Below, piece after piece: positions 16,373-27,318 of a DNA stretch of 39,232 nt (its first letter is position 1; the number at the start of each line of letters is the position of its first letter). The position numbers and the translations under genes were made by a program. Where the stretch lies: positions 1 through 39,232 of the forward strand of contig NZ_RJVR01000190.1 of assembly GCF_003999195.1 (NCBI RefSeq), given 5' to 3'. Source of the DNA: Streptomyces soli. GTDB taxonomy: Bacteria > Actinomycetota > Actinomycetes > Streptomycetales > Streptomycetaceae. Below the pieces are notes generated by a model. It searched no databases. It saw only the letters and a program-made list of their open reading frames with translations, and was not told the DNA's origin.

Positions 16373-16414
16373 GTGAACCGCCGGGAGCCCCATCAGGTAT
16401 CCCGAAGGGTTCAC
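16342..16414 (+). promoter_or_regulatory. Translational attenuator with alternative pairings
   Basis: GTGAACC (16373-16379) pairs exactly with GGTTCAC (16408-16414), which directly abuts the GTG start at 16415. Inside it CGGGA (16382-16386) pairs with TCCCG (16400-16404). Together they enclose the GAAGG ribosome site. A competing pairing joins CTCCCG (16342-16347), within the leader ORF, to CGGGAG (16382-16387). Ribosome position on the leader would therefore choose between masked and open forms. Pairings are read from the sequence; the switch is inferred. Confidence 0.65.
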
Positions 16415-17215
16415 GTGTCGTCTGTCGCATCGCTCTCCTTGTCCGCCATCGTCACCAGGCTCCGCGCCGCCGGCTGTGTCTTCGCCGAGGACGAGGCCGA
16501 GTTGATCATCTCCGCCGCTGAGACCCCCGCCGATCTCGCCTCCATGGTCGAGCGTCGTGCCTCCGGCCTCCCCCTCGAACACGTCCTGGGCTGGGCCGAG
16601 TTCTGCGGCCTCCGCGTCTCCCTCGACGCCGGCGTCTTCGTCCCCCGCCGCCGTACCGAGTTCCTCGTCCACCAGGCCGCCGCCCTCGCCCCGCCGCAAG
16701 CGGTCGTCGTCGACCTGTGCTGCGGCTCCGGCGCCCTCGGCGCGGCCCTGGCGGCCACCCTTGACAGCATCGACCTCCACGCCTCCGACATCGACCCCGC
16801 CGCCGTCCGCTGCGCCCGCCGCAACCTCGCCACCACCGGCGGCCGCGTCCACGAGGGCGACCTCTACGATTCGCTGCCCCGGGCCCTGCGCGGCCGCGTC
16901 GACGTCCTCGTCGCCAACGCCCCGTACGTGCCCACCCGCGACATCGCCCTCCTCCCCGCCGAAGCCCGCGTCCACGAGGCCCGCCTCGCCCTTGACGGCG
17001 GCGCCGACGGCCTCGACATCCTCCGCCGGGTGGCCGCCGACGCCCCCCAGTGGCTGGCTCCCGGCGGCCACCTCCTCTTCGAAACCAGCGAACGCCAGGC
17101 CCCCCGGGCCCTCGACACCGTCGCCGGCGCCGGCCTCACCGCCCGCGTGGTCACCTCCGACGAGCTCTACGCCACCGTCGTCATAGGCACCCGCGTGGGC
17201 GAGGGACGGCGATGA
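16415..17215 (+). CDS. PrmC/HemK-like SAM-dependent methyltransferase (NAPY variant)
   Basis: The 266-residue product has a small helical N-terminal domain and a Rossmann SAM domain with motif I VVDLCCGSGALG (98-109), ASDIDPAAV and the catalytic-loop motif NAPY (168-171). PrmC, which methylates the GGQ glutamine of release factors, has NPPY. This NAPY branch is annotated as a PrmC-related protein glutamine methyltransferase of unknown substrate. The frame opens at GTG 16373 just after the leader stop, but GTG 16415 is chosen because GAAGGG precedes it. The attenuator suggests induction when translation is disturbed, so a target on the ribosome or a translation factor is an attractive inference. 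It overlaps the following gene by four bases. Confidence 0.85.
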   Translation: MSSVASLSLSAIVTRLRAAGCVFAEDEAELIISAAETPADLASMVERRASGLPLEHVLGWAEFCGLRVSLDAGVFVPRRRTEFLVHQAAALAPPQAVVVDLCCGSGALGAALAATLDSIDLHASDIDPAAVRCARRNLATTGGRVHEGDLYDSLPRALRGRVDVLVANAPYVPTRDIALLPAEARVHEARLALDGGADGLDILRRVAADAPQWLAPGGHLLFETSERQAPRALDTVAGAGLTARVVTSDELYATVVIGTRVGEGRR

Positions 17216-18050
17216 CCGTCCCCGTACGGGATGTCCTCGACGCCTTCGGGCTCACCGGAGATCCCGTCCTGCTTCCCGGCGGCGAAGGCCGCTGCGTCCG
17301 CGTCGGTGACGCCGTACTCAAGCCCGCCGACCCCGACCGGGAGACCGCGGACTGGCTGGCCGACCTCATGGCTTCGCTCCCGGAGGACGGCTTCCGGGTC
17401 GCCCGCCCCCTGCGCACCGTCGACGGGGCTTGGAGCCTCAGCGGCTGGAGCGCCTCCCGTCACGTCCCCGGCACCGAGCCGGACCACGCGACCACGCCGC
17501 GCTGGCCGGAGATCATCGCGGCAGGCCGTGCCTTCCACCGGGCGCTGGCCGGCGTTCCCCGCCCCGGCTTCCTGGACCGCCGGTCCAACTGGTGGGAGAC
17601 CGGAGCCAAGGTCGCCTGGGGAGAAGAGGAGCCCGACCTCCTGCCCGGCTTCCGCGCGCCGTACGACACGCTGGCGGCTCTGCTCGGGCCGCCGCCGCGG
17701 GACCGGCCCCAGCTCATCCACGGTGACCTGACGGGCAACGTGCTGTTCGCTCCCGGGCTGGCCCCGGCGGTCATCGACTTCTCGCCCTACTGGCGCCCAC
17801 CGGCCTTCGGCGAGGCAGTGGTTGTGGGCGACGCCCTGATCTGGCACGCCGCCGGCAGCGAACTGCTGGCGCAGGCGGTGCGCGATCGTGGACCTACCTT
17901 CGTACGGTATGTGGCCCGGGCCGTCGTCTACCGGCTCGTCACGACCAGCGAGCGCGTTTGGTCCCAGTGGGCCGAGGGGTCTGAGGGGTCCGAGGACACC
18001 CTCGGCGAACTCCGCCGGTACGAACGCGCCGCTGCCGTGGTGGGGGCCGC

Positions 18051-18054
<4 letters not shown>
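17212..18054 (+). CDS. Aminoglycoside phosphotransferase-like kinase-fold protein
   Basis: The 280-residue protein has the kinase/APH fold. It shows the Brenner motif HGDLTGNVLF (HGD 170-172, Asn176), the metal-binding DFSPYWRPP (Asp189) and an upstream GEGRCVRVGDAVLKPAD segment that probably forms the nucleotide-binding strand with Lys37. It resembles an actinobacterial family of unknown substrate (TIGR02569-type) rather than proven aminoglycoside kinases. Its ATG overlaps the methyltransferase TGA (ATGA), so it is translationally coupled to that gene and falls under the same leader control. The stop is in a CTAG shared with the convergent clp gene. Substrate could be a drug, metabolite or protein. 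Confidence 0.82.
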
Positions 18055-20546
<2,492 letters not shown>

Positions 20547-20662
20547 CTGCGGCTTCTCCTTCGGCTTCGCGGAGTGCGGGGGCCGGCTGGGAGCGCTTTG
20601 CGCGCGCGTACGTACGTACTCCAAGCCTGGCACCGCCGCGCGCCTAGGGCTACAGATGCAGG

Positions 20663-21742
20663 TCAGCCTTCCTCCGCGCCCGCCGCGACCGCGTCCGCGA
20701 CCTCCGCCACCCGTGCCTGCTCCTCCGCCGCGAAGCGCTCGGCGTCGAGCTTCTCGGCGATCTCCTCGTCCTGGGCCATGAGCAGGTCCAGGCTGGAGTC
20801 GCCCATCTCGAAGACGCCCATGTCGACATAGGCGCGTTGCAGCCGCTCGCCCCACAGCCCGATGTCCTTGACGCACGGCACGATGCGGCTGAACAGCAGC
20901 CGCCGGAAGAGCTGCAGATACTCCGAGCGCTCGCTGAGCTCCTCCGCCTCGGCGCGCGGAATGCCGAAGTCCTCCAGCACTTCGGCACCGCGCAGCCGGT
21001 CGCGCATGAGGTAGCAGCCCTCGATCACGAACTCCTCGCGCTCGCGCAGCTCGGCGTCGCTGAGCTGCTTGTAGTAGTCGCGCAGCGCCATCCGTCCGAA
21101 GGCGACGTGCCGGGCCTCGTCCTGCATGACGTAGGCGAGGATCTGCTTGGGAAGCGGCTTGTCGGTGGTGTCGCGGAGCATGCCGAAGGCGGCCAGCGCC
21201 AGGCCCTCGATGAGCACCTGCATCCCCAGGTAGGGCATGTCCCACCGCGAGTCGCGCAGGGTGTCGCCGAGCAGGGACTGCAGCGAGTCGTTGATCGGGT
21301 ACGTCATGCCGATCTTGTCGCGCAGGAAGCGGGCGTAGATCTCGGCGTGCCGGGCCTCGTCCATGGTCTGGGTCGCGGAGTAGAACTTGGCGTCCAGGTC
21401 GGGGACGGACTCCACGATGCGGGCGGCGCAGATCATCGCGCCCTGCTCGCCGTGCAGGAACTGGCTGAACTGCCACGAGGCGTAGCGCCGGCGCAGCTCA
21501 CGGCGGTCCCGTTCCGACATCTTGTCCCAGTGGGGTGTGCCGTAGAGCGTCAGGTTCTGGTCCGGGACACCCAGCGGGTCGTACGGGTCGACCTCGATGT
21601 CCCAGTCGATGCGGGTGACCGCGTCCCACTGCTTGTCCTTGCCCTTCTGGTAGAGGGCGAGCAGCCGGTCACGGCCGTCGTCGTAGTCCCACGAAAAGCG
21701 GGCCGCTCCGGTGGCCTCGACCTTCCACACGTTCTCGGGCAT
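20663..21742 (-). CDS. Ferritin-like diiron protein (R2-like helical bundle)
   Basis: The 359-residue protein has the six-ligand diiron pattern: Glu99 in LHGEQGAM, the DEARH motif (Glu129, His132), Glu179 in LIEGLAL and QDEARH (Glu209, His212). Spacing fits a ferritin-like four-helix bundle related to ribonucleotide reductase R2 and R2-like oxidases. Catalysis is likely an oxygen-dependent oxidation of an unknown substrate. The frame extends to 21778, but ATG 21742 (MPENVWKV) sits six bases after GAGGGG. It is divergent from an AurF-like diiron oxygenase with only 52 bp between starts, suggesting joint regulation, and precedes the clp gene. Confidence 0.83.
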   Translation of the reverse strand: MPENVWKVEATGAARFSWDYDDGRDRLLALYQKGKDKQWDAVTRIDWDIEVDPYDPLGVPDQNLTLYGTPHWDKMSERDRRELRRRYASWQFSQFLHGEQGAMICAARIVESVPDLDAKFYSATQTMDEARHAEIYARFLRDKIGMTYPINDSLQSLLGDTLRDSRWDMPYLGMQVLIEGLALAAFGMLRDTTDKPLPKQILAYVMQDEARHVAFGRMALRDYYKQLSDAELREREEFVIEGCYLMRDRLRGAEVLEDFGIPRAEAEELSERSEYLQLFRRLLFSRIVPCVKDIGLWGERLQRAYVDMGVFEMGDSSLDLLMAQDEEIAEKLDAERFAAEEQARVAEVADAVAAGAEEG

Positions 21743-21794
21743 TGGCATCCCCTCGGGTGTTGACGGGCTTGCTGACACATAGTCTCATAAGGAC

Positions 21795-22694
21795 ATGGTC
21801 GCTGTAAGCCCCCTTGCGTCGCGCGAAAAGGTAGCGGAGCGTCTCCTCGACGCATCCGCCAAGCACTCCTTCGACCCTGACACCGAGCTGGACTGGGACG
21901 CACCCTTCGAGGAAGGCGCGTGGTTCTGGCCGCCCGAGCTGTGCTCGCTCTACGACACCCCGCTGTGGAAGCACATGAGCGAGGAGCAGCGGATCGAGCT
22001 GAGCAGACACGAGGCGGCTTCACTCGCCTCAATCGGCATCTGGTTCGAGATCATCCTGATGCAGCTGCTGCTGCGGCACTCGTACGATCTCGATCCCACC
22101 AGCGGCCATGTGCGGTACGCGCTCACCGAGATAGCCGACGAGTGCCGGCACTCGAAGATGTTCGCCCGGCTGGTGACCCGGCTCGGCACCCCCGTCTACC
22201 GGCCCAGGCGGGTCGACCACCAGCTCGGCCGGGTCCTGAAGACGGTGTCCACGACCCCCGGATCCTTCACCGGCACCCTGCTGGCCGAGGAGATCCTCGA
22301 CTGGATGCAGCGGCTGACCTTCCCCGACGAGCGCGTCCAGCCCCTGGTGCGCGGCGTCACCCGCATCCACGTCGTCGAGGAGTCCCGGCACATCCGTTAC
22401 GCCCGCGAGGAGCTGACCCGCCAGATGCGGACCGCCCCCCGCTGGGAGATCCACCTGACCCGGATCGCGTCCGCCGAGGCCGCCCGCGTCATCGCCCGGT
22501 CCCTGATCAGCCCCAAGGTGTATGCCTCCGTAGGGCTCGACCCCGCGAACGCGGCCGAGCTGGCCCGTACCAGTCCGCACCGCCGCGACGTCATGAGGCA
22601 GGCGGCGGCCAGACTCATGGACTTTCTGGACGAGATCGGCCTGCTGCGCGGGCCGGCGCTGCCGCTGTGGCGTGCCTCCGGCCTGCTGGGCTGA
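21795..22694 (+). CDS. AurF/CmlI-like diiron oxygenase family protein
   Basis: The 299-residue product matches the p-aminobenzoate N-oxygenase AurF family. It has Glu85 in GIWFEIILM, an ExxH pair in ADECRHSKMF (Glu116, His119), Glu165 region LLAEEILDW and a second ExxH in VVEESRHIRYA (Glu196, His199). AurF relatives oxidise aryl amines or fatty acyl chains with a diiron centre; no arylamine pathway gene is nearby, so the substrate is unknown. It is followed after 25 bp by a TetR regulator and then a small hypothetical gene, likely one operon. The divergent neighbour is a second diiron protein. Confidence 0.82.
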   Translation: MVAVSPLASREKVAERLLDASAKHSFDPDTELDWDAPFEEGAWFWPPELCSLYDTPLWKHMSEEQRIELSRHEAASLASIGIWFEIILMQLLLRHSYDLDPTSGHVRYALTEIADECRHSKMFARLVTRLGTPVYRPRRVDHQLGRVLKTVSTTPGSFTGTLLAEEILDWMQRLTFPDERVQPLVRGVTRIHVVEESRHIRYAREELTRQMRTAPRWEIHLTRIASAEAARVIARSLISPKVYASVGLDPANAAELARTSPHRRDVMRQAAARLMDFLDEIGLLRGPALPLWRASGLLG

Positions 22695-22719
22695 TCAGTG
22701 GGGCGGATACGCTGCCCGC

Positions 22720-23451
22720 ATGGACAGCAGCAGGCGCGCCTACACCCGGCTGAGCGTTGAGCAACGCCGTACGCAGCTGCTCGCCTCCGCGATCGACCTC
22801 TTCGGGCACCGCAACCCCGACGACGTCTCGGTCGACGACGTCGCGGTGGCCGCCGGGGTCTCGCGGCCGCTGGTCTACCGCTACTTCCCCGGCGGCAAGC
22901 AGCAGCTGTACGAGGCCGCGCTGCGCAATGCCGCCGACGAGCTGCGCATGTGCTTCGTGGAGCCCCCGGAGGGCGAGATGACGCAGCGGCTGTCCAACGC
23001 CATAGACCGGTACCTGCGGTTCGTGGACGAACACGACGCCGCGTACTCCGCGCTGCTGCGCGGCGGCAGCGTCGCCGAGACCAGCCGGACGAACGCGATA
23101 GTGGACGAGGTCCGGCGGGCGGCGGCAGAGGAGATCCTCGGGCACCTGGGCGCACCGGCGCCCGGGCCGCGGCTGGCCATGATGGTCAGGTCGTGGATCG
23201 CCTCCGTCGAGGCGGTCTCCCTCACCTGGCTCGACGAGGGCAAGCGGCCCCCGGCAGCGGAGCTGCGGGGTTGGCTGGTCGACCACTTCATCGCGCTGCT
23301 GCTCGTCTCGTCCACCACCGACGAGGAGACCGCGGAGGTCGCCCGGGCCGCCCTCGCCCAGGAGAACAAGGGCTCGCCGGCGGGCGATCTCGCGCGCCGG
23401 GTGACGCCTTTGGCGGAAGCGGTCGCGCATCTGTTGCCGCCGCTACCCTGA
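22720..23451 (+). CDS. TetR-family transcriptional regulator
   Basis: The product of 243 residues has an N-terminal helix-turn-helix domain (about 15-60) with FGHRNPDDVSVDDVAVAAGV and SRPLVYRYFPGGKQQLYEAA, followed by a ligand domain of TetR length. The ATG at 22720 is chosen; the frame open from 22672 overlaps the AurF-like gene without a ribosome site. Its place between the AurF-like and small genes suggests control of the diiron pair through the 52-bp divergent promoter, but no operator is recognised. Confidence 0.88.
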   Translation: MDSSRRAYTRLSVEQRRTQLLASAIDLFGHRNPDDVSVDDVAVAAGVSRPLVYRYFPGGKQQLYEAALRNAADELRMCFVEPPEGEMTQRLSNAIDRYLRFVDEHDAAYSALLRGGSVAETSRTNAIVDEVRRAAAEEILGHLGAPAPGPRLAMMVRSWIASVEAVSLTWLDEGKRPPAAELRGWLVDHFIALLLVSSTTDEETAEVARAALAQENKGSPAGDLARRVTPLAEAVAHLLPPLP

Positions 23452-23455
23452 GCCC

Positions 23456-23722
23456 GTGAGACACGAGGACACGGAATTCGTCGGCGGCCCGCTCGACGGC
23501 AGGGTACTGGGCGTCCTGACCGGCATGACAGGCCAGCCCCCGAAGGTCTACGAGGTGCCGGTGCCGCAGGAGGACGGCGCGCCGCCCGTGGTGCACGTCT
23601 ACCACCGCGAGCCGAGCCCGGGGCCGCGCGCGCAGCGCCGTACGCGCTTTGTCTTCGTCTATGACCCGGAGGGCAATCGGCCCGGCCGGGGACCCGCCTG
23701 GCCCTGGTCCAAGCCGAGCTGA
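23456..23722 (+). CDS. Small conserved-looking hypothetical protein
   Basis: The 88-residue product has no membrane segment and no known enzyme motif. It starts RHEDTEFVGGPLDGRVLGVL and has a V-Y-E-V/V-H-V-Y-H-R-E core with alternating hydrophobics, suggesting a small beta-rich fold, and a Pro/Trp end. The GGPLDG motif near the N-terminus is found in short actinobacterial and phage proteins of unknown role. The start is GTG 23456, four bases after the TetR stop, indicating co-transcription. Confidence 0.6.
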   Translation: MRHEDTEFVGGPLDGRVLGVLTGMTGQPPKVYEVPVPQEDGAPPVVHVYHREPSPGPRAQRRTRFVFVYDPEGNRPGRGPAWPWSKPS

Positions 23723-23815
23723 CACCCGGACGGGCAGCTTCCTCTGTCGCCAATCATCCGATCATGCCAGGATCTACCGCAGTACGTGATCTTTGGCCGA
23801 TCGAGAGGTGAGGGC

Positions 23816-24958
23816 ATGTCAGGAGCGGTACGCCGCCCCGGTCTACGGGTGCTCCGGACGCTCGTCTGCGGGGTCCTGCTGGCCACGGCCGCCCTCGGCG
23901 TCCCCGCGCCCAGGGCCGTCGCCGAGCCGGAGCGCTCCACCACACAGCTGAGCGCGCTGCTGGACCGGCTCCAGGAGCTGTACCTCCAGGCCGAGGAGGC
24001 CACCGAGTCGTACGACGCGGCGAAGTCGCAGCTCAAGGAGCAGAGCGGCACCGCCCAGCGCCTGGACAAGCAGCTCGCGGACGAGCGGATCGCGCTGGCC
24101 GAGGCGAAGGCGCAGGCGGGGGCGATCGCCCGGCAGCAGTACAAGGACGGCTCGGTGGAGCCGTATCTGAATCTGATGCTCAGTGACAATCCCGAGGACC
24201 TGTTCTCGCAGAGCCACATCCTGCAGCGCGCGGCCGGCACACAGGCCGAGATCGTCCAACGGCTCAAGACCGGCGAGATCCGGATATCCACCCTCAACCA
24301 GGCCGCGCAGCACTCGCTGGACTCCTCGCAGACGCTGGCCAAGCAGCAGCGCGACGCGAAGCAGAAGGTGGAGGAGAAGCTCGCCAACGTCGAGAAGATC
24401 GTCGCCGGGCTGACCGGCACGGAACTGCGCGCGCTCCAGCGGCTCGAAGAGGCAGGCATCAACCAGGCCCAGCAGCTCTTCCTCGGCTCCAACCAGCTCA
24501 GCTCGACCGACCTGGCTCCCTCGCTGGCCGGTGACCAGGCGATCTCGTTCGCGTACGCGCAGCTCGGCAAGCCCTACGTCTGGGGCGCGGAGGGCCCGAA
24601 GTCCTACGACTGCTCCGGGCTCACCTCCAGGGCCTGGGCCGACGCGGGCGTGACGATACCCCGGACCAGCGAGCAGCAGTGGAAGCACCTCACCCACATC
24701 CCGCTGAGCCTGCTGCGGCCCGGTGACCTCGTCATCTACTACAGGGGCGCCCACCACGTCGCCATATACATCGGCAACGGCAAGGTCATCCAGGCCCCGC
24801 GTCCCGGCGGCGTCGTCAAGATCTCCCCGATCGCGGGCAACCCCATCCTCGGCGCTGTCCGCCCCGACCCCGACGCGGGCTCGATGGACGAGTACGATGC
24901 GCCCCCGGCGCCCGACTCCGCGACGGACCCGACCCCATTCGGCGACGCCAGTTCGTAA
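23816..24958 (+). CDS. Secreted NlpC/P60 peptidoglycan endopeptidase
   Basis: The 380-residue protein begins with a signal peptide (about 8-37). It continues with a long alpha-helical coiled-coil region (about 40-215, heptad-like with LDRLQELYLQAEEATESYDA) and ends with an NlpC/P60 domain whose Cys266 (YDCSGL) and His314 (GAHHVAIYIG) are intact. This is the RipA/CwlT-like layout in which the coiled coil restrains a gamma-D-glutamyl-diaminopimelate endopeptidase. It probably acts in the wall during growth or septation. ATG 23816 follows GAGAGGTGAGGG; the upstream frame to 23786 is not needed. The Asp/Pro-rich tail is flexible. It converges on the flavoprotein gene with four bases between stops. 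Confidence 0.9.
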   Translation: MSGAVRRPGLRVLRTLVCGVLLATAALGVPAPRAVAEPERSTTQLSALLDRLQELYLQAEEATESYDAAKSQLKEQSGTAQRLDKQLADERIALAEAKAQAGAIARQQYKDGSVEPYLNLMLSDNPEDLFSQSHILQRAAGTQAEIVQRLKTGEIRISTLNQAAQHSLDSSQTLAKQQRDAKQKVEEKLANVEKIVAGLTGTELRALQRLEEAGINQAQQLFLGSNQLSSTDLAPSLAGDQAISFAYAQLGKPYVWGAEGPKSYDCSGLTSRAWADAGVTIPRTSEQQWKHLTHIPLSLLRPGDLVIYYRGAHHVAIYIGNGKVIQAPRPGGVVKISPIAGNPILGAVRPDPDAGSMDEYDAPPAPDSATDPTPFGDASS

Positions 24959-24962
24959 CGCC

Positions 24963-26204
24963 TCAGGACTGCGCCGACGCCGCTTTCGCCAGGTAAGCCG
25001 CGGTCCTGGCCGGCTCGAAGAAGTACTGCTCGAAGTCGGCCGGGTCGTCGAAGCCGTTGGCGAACCGGTTGGCCACCGCCGGGATCTGGCCGGCCGCACC
25101 GATCAGGCCGAGCACGTGCTCCGGCGGCGGGCCGAGCAGCGCGTTGGTCCACTTGGTGACGTGCTGGGCGTCGTCCCAGTAGCGGTCGAACGTGGACTGC
25201 ATCCACTCGCGGTCGAAGAGCTTGTCACCGTGCTCGGTGATCGAGTCGAGGTACGAGGCCGCACACTTGGCCGCGCTGTTGGAACCCTGCCCGGTGATGG
25301 GGTCGTTCGCCACGACGACGTCGGCGACGCCGAGCACCAGGCCGCCCGAGGGCAGCTCGCCGACCGGGTTGCGGACCACCGGGGCGAAGCGGCCGGTCAG
25401 GGTGGAGCCCGCGTCGGTCAGCTCGACGTCACGGGCCCGGTCGTACTCCCAGGGAAGGTAACGGCGGATCAGGTCGAGGGTGGTACGGAGGATCTCGGCC
25501 GGCTCCTTGACGCCGTCGAAGACATCCATCGGGCCGCCCGGCAGCCCCTCCCAGAAGAGGATGTCGCAGGGGCCGGAGGTGGTCAGCGCCGGAATGGTGA
25601 TCAGCTCACCGGCCCCGGGGACCAGGTTGAGCCGCACCGCGTGGAGGTCGGGGTGCTCCGGGCGCGGGGCCAGCCCGTGCACGTAACTGACGGCGAGGGC
25701 GCGCTGCGGGCTGTCGTACGGGGAGCGGGAGTCGTCGCGTCCGAACATCGAGACGAGTTCGCCCTTGCCGGCGGCGACGAGCACGAGGTCGTACGTACGC
25801 GACAAGTAGTCCAGGTCCGAGACGGCGACGCCGTGGATGACCAGGCGGCCGCCGCGCGCGGCGAAGGTCTCCATCCAGCCGGCCATCTTGACCCGCTGGT
25901 CGACGGACTGGGCGTACGCGTCGAGGTGGCCGACCCAGTCGATGGGCCGGGACCCGTCCGGGGCGGTGACCGAGACGCCGAGGCCCTCGATGCGGGGGGC
26001 TTGGTCCTCCCAGGAGTTGATGCCGAGGTCGCGCTCGTGCTGCAGGGCGGTGTGGAACATGCACTGGGTGGACATGACACGGCCGTTGCGTATCTCGGCG
26101 GGTGTGCGGTTGGACATGAGGGTGACCTCGTAGCCCTTGGACTGCACGCCCAGGGCAAGCTGGAGGCCGGCCTGGCCGGCTCCGACGATCAGGATTTTGC
26201 GCAT
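24963..26204 (-). CDS. Styrene/indole monooxygenase-like FAD protein
   Basis: The 413-residue product has the FAD Rossmann motif IVGAGQAGLQLALG at the N-terminus and the StyA-family blocks NRTPAEIRNGRVMSTQCMFH and PCDILFWEGLPGGPMDVF. It ends with the second FAD contact VVANDPITGQGSNSAAKCA. StyA-type enzymes epoxidise alkenes or oxidise indole using FADH2 from a separate reductase; no reductase gene is adjacent. It lies 87 bp downstream of CvnD on the same strand, in the place where other conservons carry a cytochrome P450, so conservon-linked expression is plausible. Confidence 0.87.
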   Translation of the reverse strand: MRKILIVGAGQAGLQLALGVQSKGYEVTLMSNRTPAEIRNGRVMSTQCMFHTALQHERDLGINSWEDQAPRIEGLGVSVTAPDGSRPIDWVGHLDAYAQSVDQRVKMAGWMETFAARGGRLVIHGVAVSDLDYLSRTYDLVLVAAGKGELVSMFGRDDSRSPYDSPQRALAVSYVHGLAPRPEHPDLHAVRLNLVPGAGELITIPALTTSGPCDILFWEGLPGGPMDVFDGVKEPAEILRTTLDLIRRYLPWEYDRARDVELTDAGSTLTGRFAPVVRNPVGELPSGGLVLGVADVVVANDPITGQGSNSAAKCAASYLDSITEHGDKLFDREWMQSTFDRYWDDAQHVTKWTNALLGPPPEHVLGLIGAAGQIPAVANRFANGFDDPADFEQYFFEPARTAAYLAKAASAQS

Positions 26205-26291
26205 GGCAGCACGCTCTCTTGTACCTCGTACGGGATGGTGATGGTTGTCCCGGGGGCGTGCCCCGGAAGACTTCCTTGCCGCTGGGCCCGG

Positions 26292-26906
26292 TTACTCCGG
26301 CTGCGCCGTCAGGGCTGTGGCGACCAGCGCCAGCAGCACCTCGATCACCGAGTACCGCTTGCGGGCGTCGCAGATCAGCACCGGGATGTGCGCCGGGACG
26401 GCGAGTGCCTCGCGGACGTCCTCCTCGTCGTAGGCCGTCGTCCCCTCGAACTGGTTGACGGCCACGGTGTACGGCAGTCCGCTGCTCTCGAAGTAGTCCA
26501 GCGCCGGGAAGGAGTCGGCCAGCCGCCGGGTGTCGGCGAGGACGACCGCGCCGATCGCCCCGCGCACCAGGTCGTCCCACATGAACCAGAAGCGCTGCTG
26601 CCCCGGCGTACCGAAGAGGTAGAGCACCAGCTCCTGGTCGAGGGTGATGCGGCCGAAGTCCATGGCGACCGTGGTGGTGGTCTTGTCCGGGGTCGAGCCG
26701 AGGTCGTCGATGTCCTCGCTGGCCCGGGTCATCACCGCTTCGGTGGTGAGCGGGGTGATCTCGGAGACGGCGCCCACGAAGGTGGTCTTGCCGACGCCGA
26801 AGCCCCCCGCCACGACGATCTTGGTGGAGGTCGGCGCCTGGCTGCGGTCGAGCTGCCACTGCTGCAAGCCGTCCTCCTCCGAGATGTCAGAGCCTGCGAA
26901 GTCCAC
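26292..26906 (-). CDS. cvnD: Conservon GTPase CvnD
   Basis: The 204-residue Ras-like GTPase has P-loop GGFGVGKTTFVG, switch Thr residues (KTTTTVAMDFG) and G3 LFGTPGQQRF. The G4 position is AVNQFE where Ras proteins have NKxD, which is usual for CvnD/MglA-like proteins. CvnD is the GTPase of the conservon complex at the membrane with CvnA-C. It overlaps the cvnC end by 20 bases and is the last of the four core genes. Confidence 0.93.
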   Translation of the reverse strand: MDFAGSDISEEDGLQQWQLDRSQAPTSTKIVVAGGFGVGKTTFVGAVSEITPLTTEAVMTRASEDIDDLGSTPDKTTTTVAMDFGRITLDQELVLYLFGTPGQQRFWFMWDDLVRGAIGAVVLADTRRLADSFPALDYFESSGLPYTVAVNQFEGTTAYDEEDVREALAVPAHIPVLICDARKRYSVIEVLLALVATALTAQPE

Positions 26907-27318
26907 TGAGCACCCTTTCGAGCAGCGCGTGGTCCGGAGCGCCGGGCGCGTGCCCGGTTCCGTACACGCGGATCCGTCCCTGATCGGCCAAATCGCTGAG
27001 CAGTACGCGTACGACGCCCAGCGGCATCCGCAGCAGCGCGGAGATCTCGGCGACCGAGCGCATCCGGCGGCAGAGTTCGACGATGGCGCGCATCTCCGGC
27101 ATGACCCGCTCGGCCCAGTCGCCGGAGAGGATCTCCAGCCGGTCCTCGGGACCGTCGATCGCCGCGACGAAGGTCTCGACGAGCAGCACGTGCCCGAATT
27201 GGGTGCGGCCGCCGGTGAGCGCGTACGGACGTACGCGGGCGGAGCGGCGGCCCGCGCCGCGGGTGGGGAGCGCGGCAGCGGCCACGCCGTCGGAGACCGG
27301 GCTCGCGTGGCGGGGCAT
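26887..27318 (-). CDS. cvnC: Conservon protein CvnC (DUF742)
   Basis: The 143-residue product carries DUF742 with RVRPYALTGGRTQ (about 29-41), MRAIVELCRRMRSVAEISA and LPLGVVRVLLSDL-type winged-helix-like sequence (RMPLGVVRVLLSDLADQGRI). CvnC is a small partner of the CvnD GTPase and the CvnA kinase. Its ATG overlaps the cvnB stop (TGATG), so the genes are coupled. Confidence 0.93.
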   Translation of the reverse strand: MPRHASPVSDGVAAAALPTRGAGRRSARVRPYALTGGRTQFGHVLLVETFVAAIDGPEDRLEILSGDWAERVMPEMRAIVELCRRMRSVAEISALLRMPLGVVRVLLSDLADQGRIRVYGTGHAPGAPDHALLERVLSGLRRL

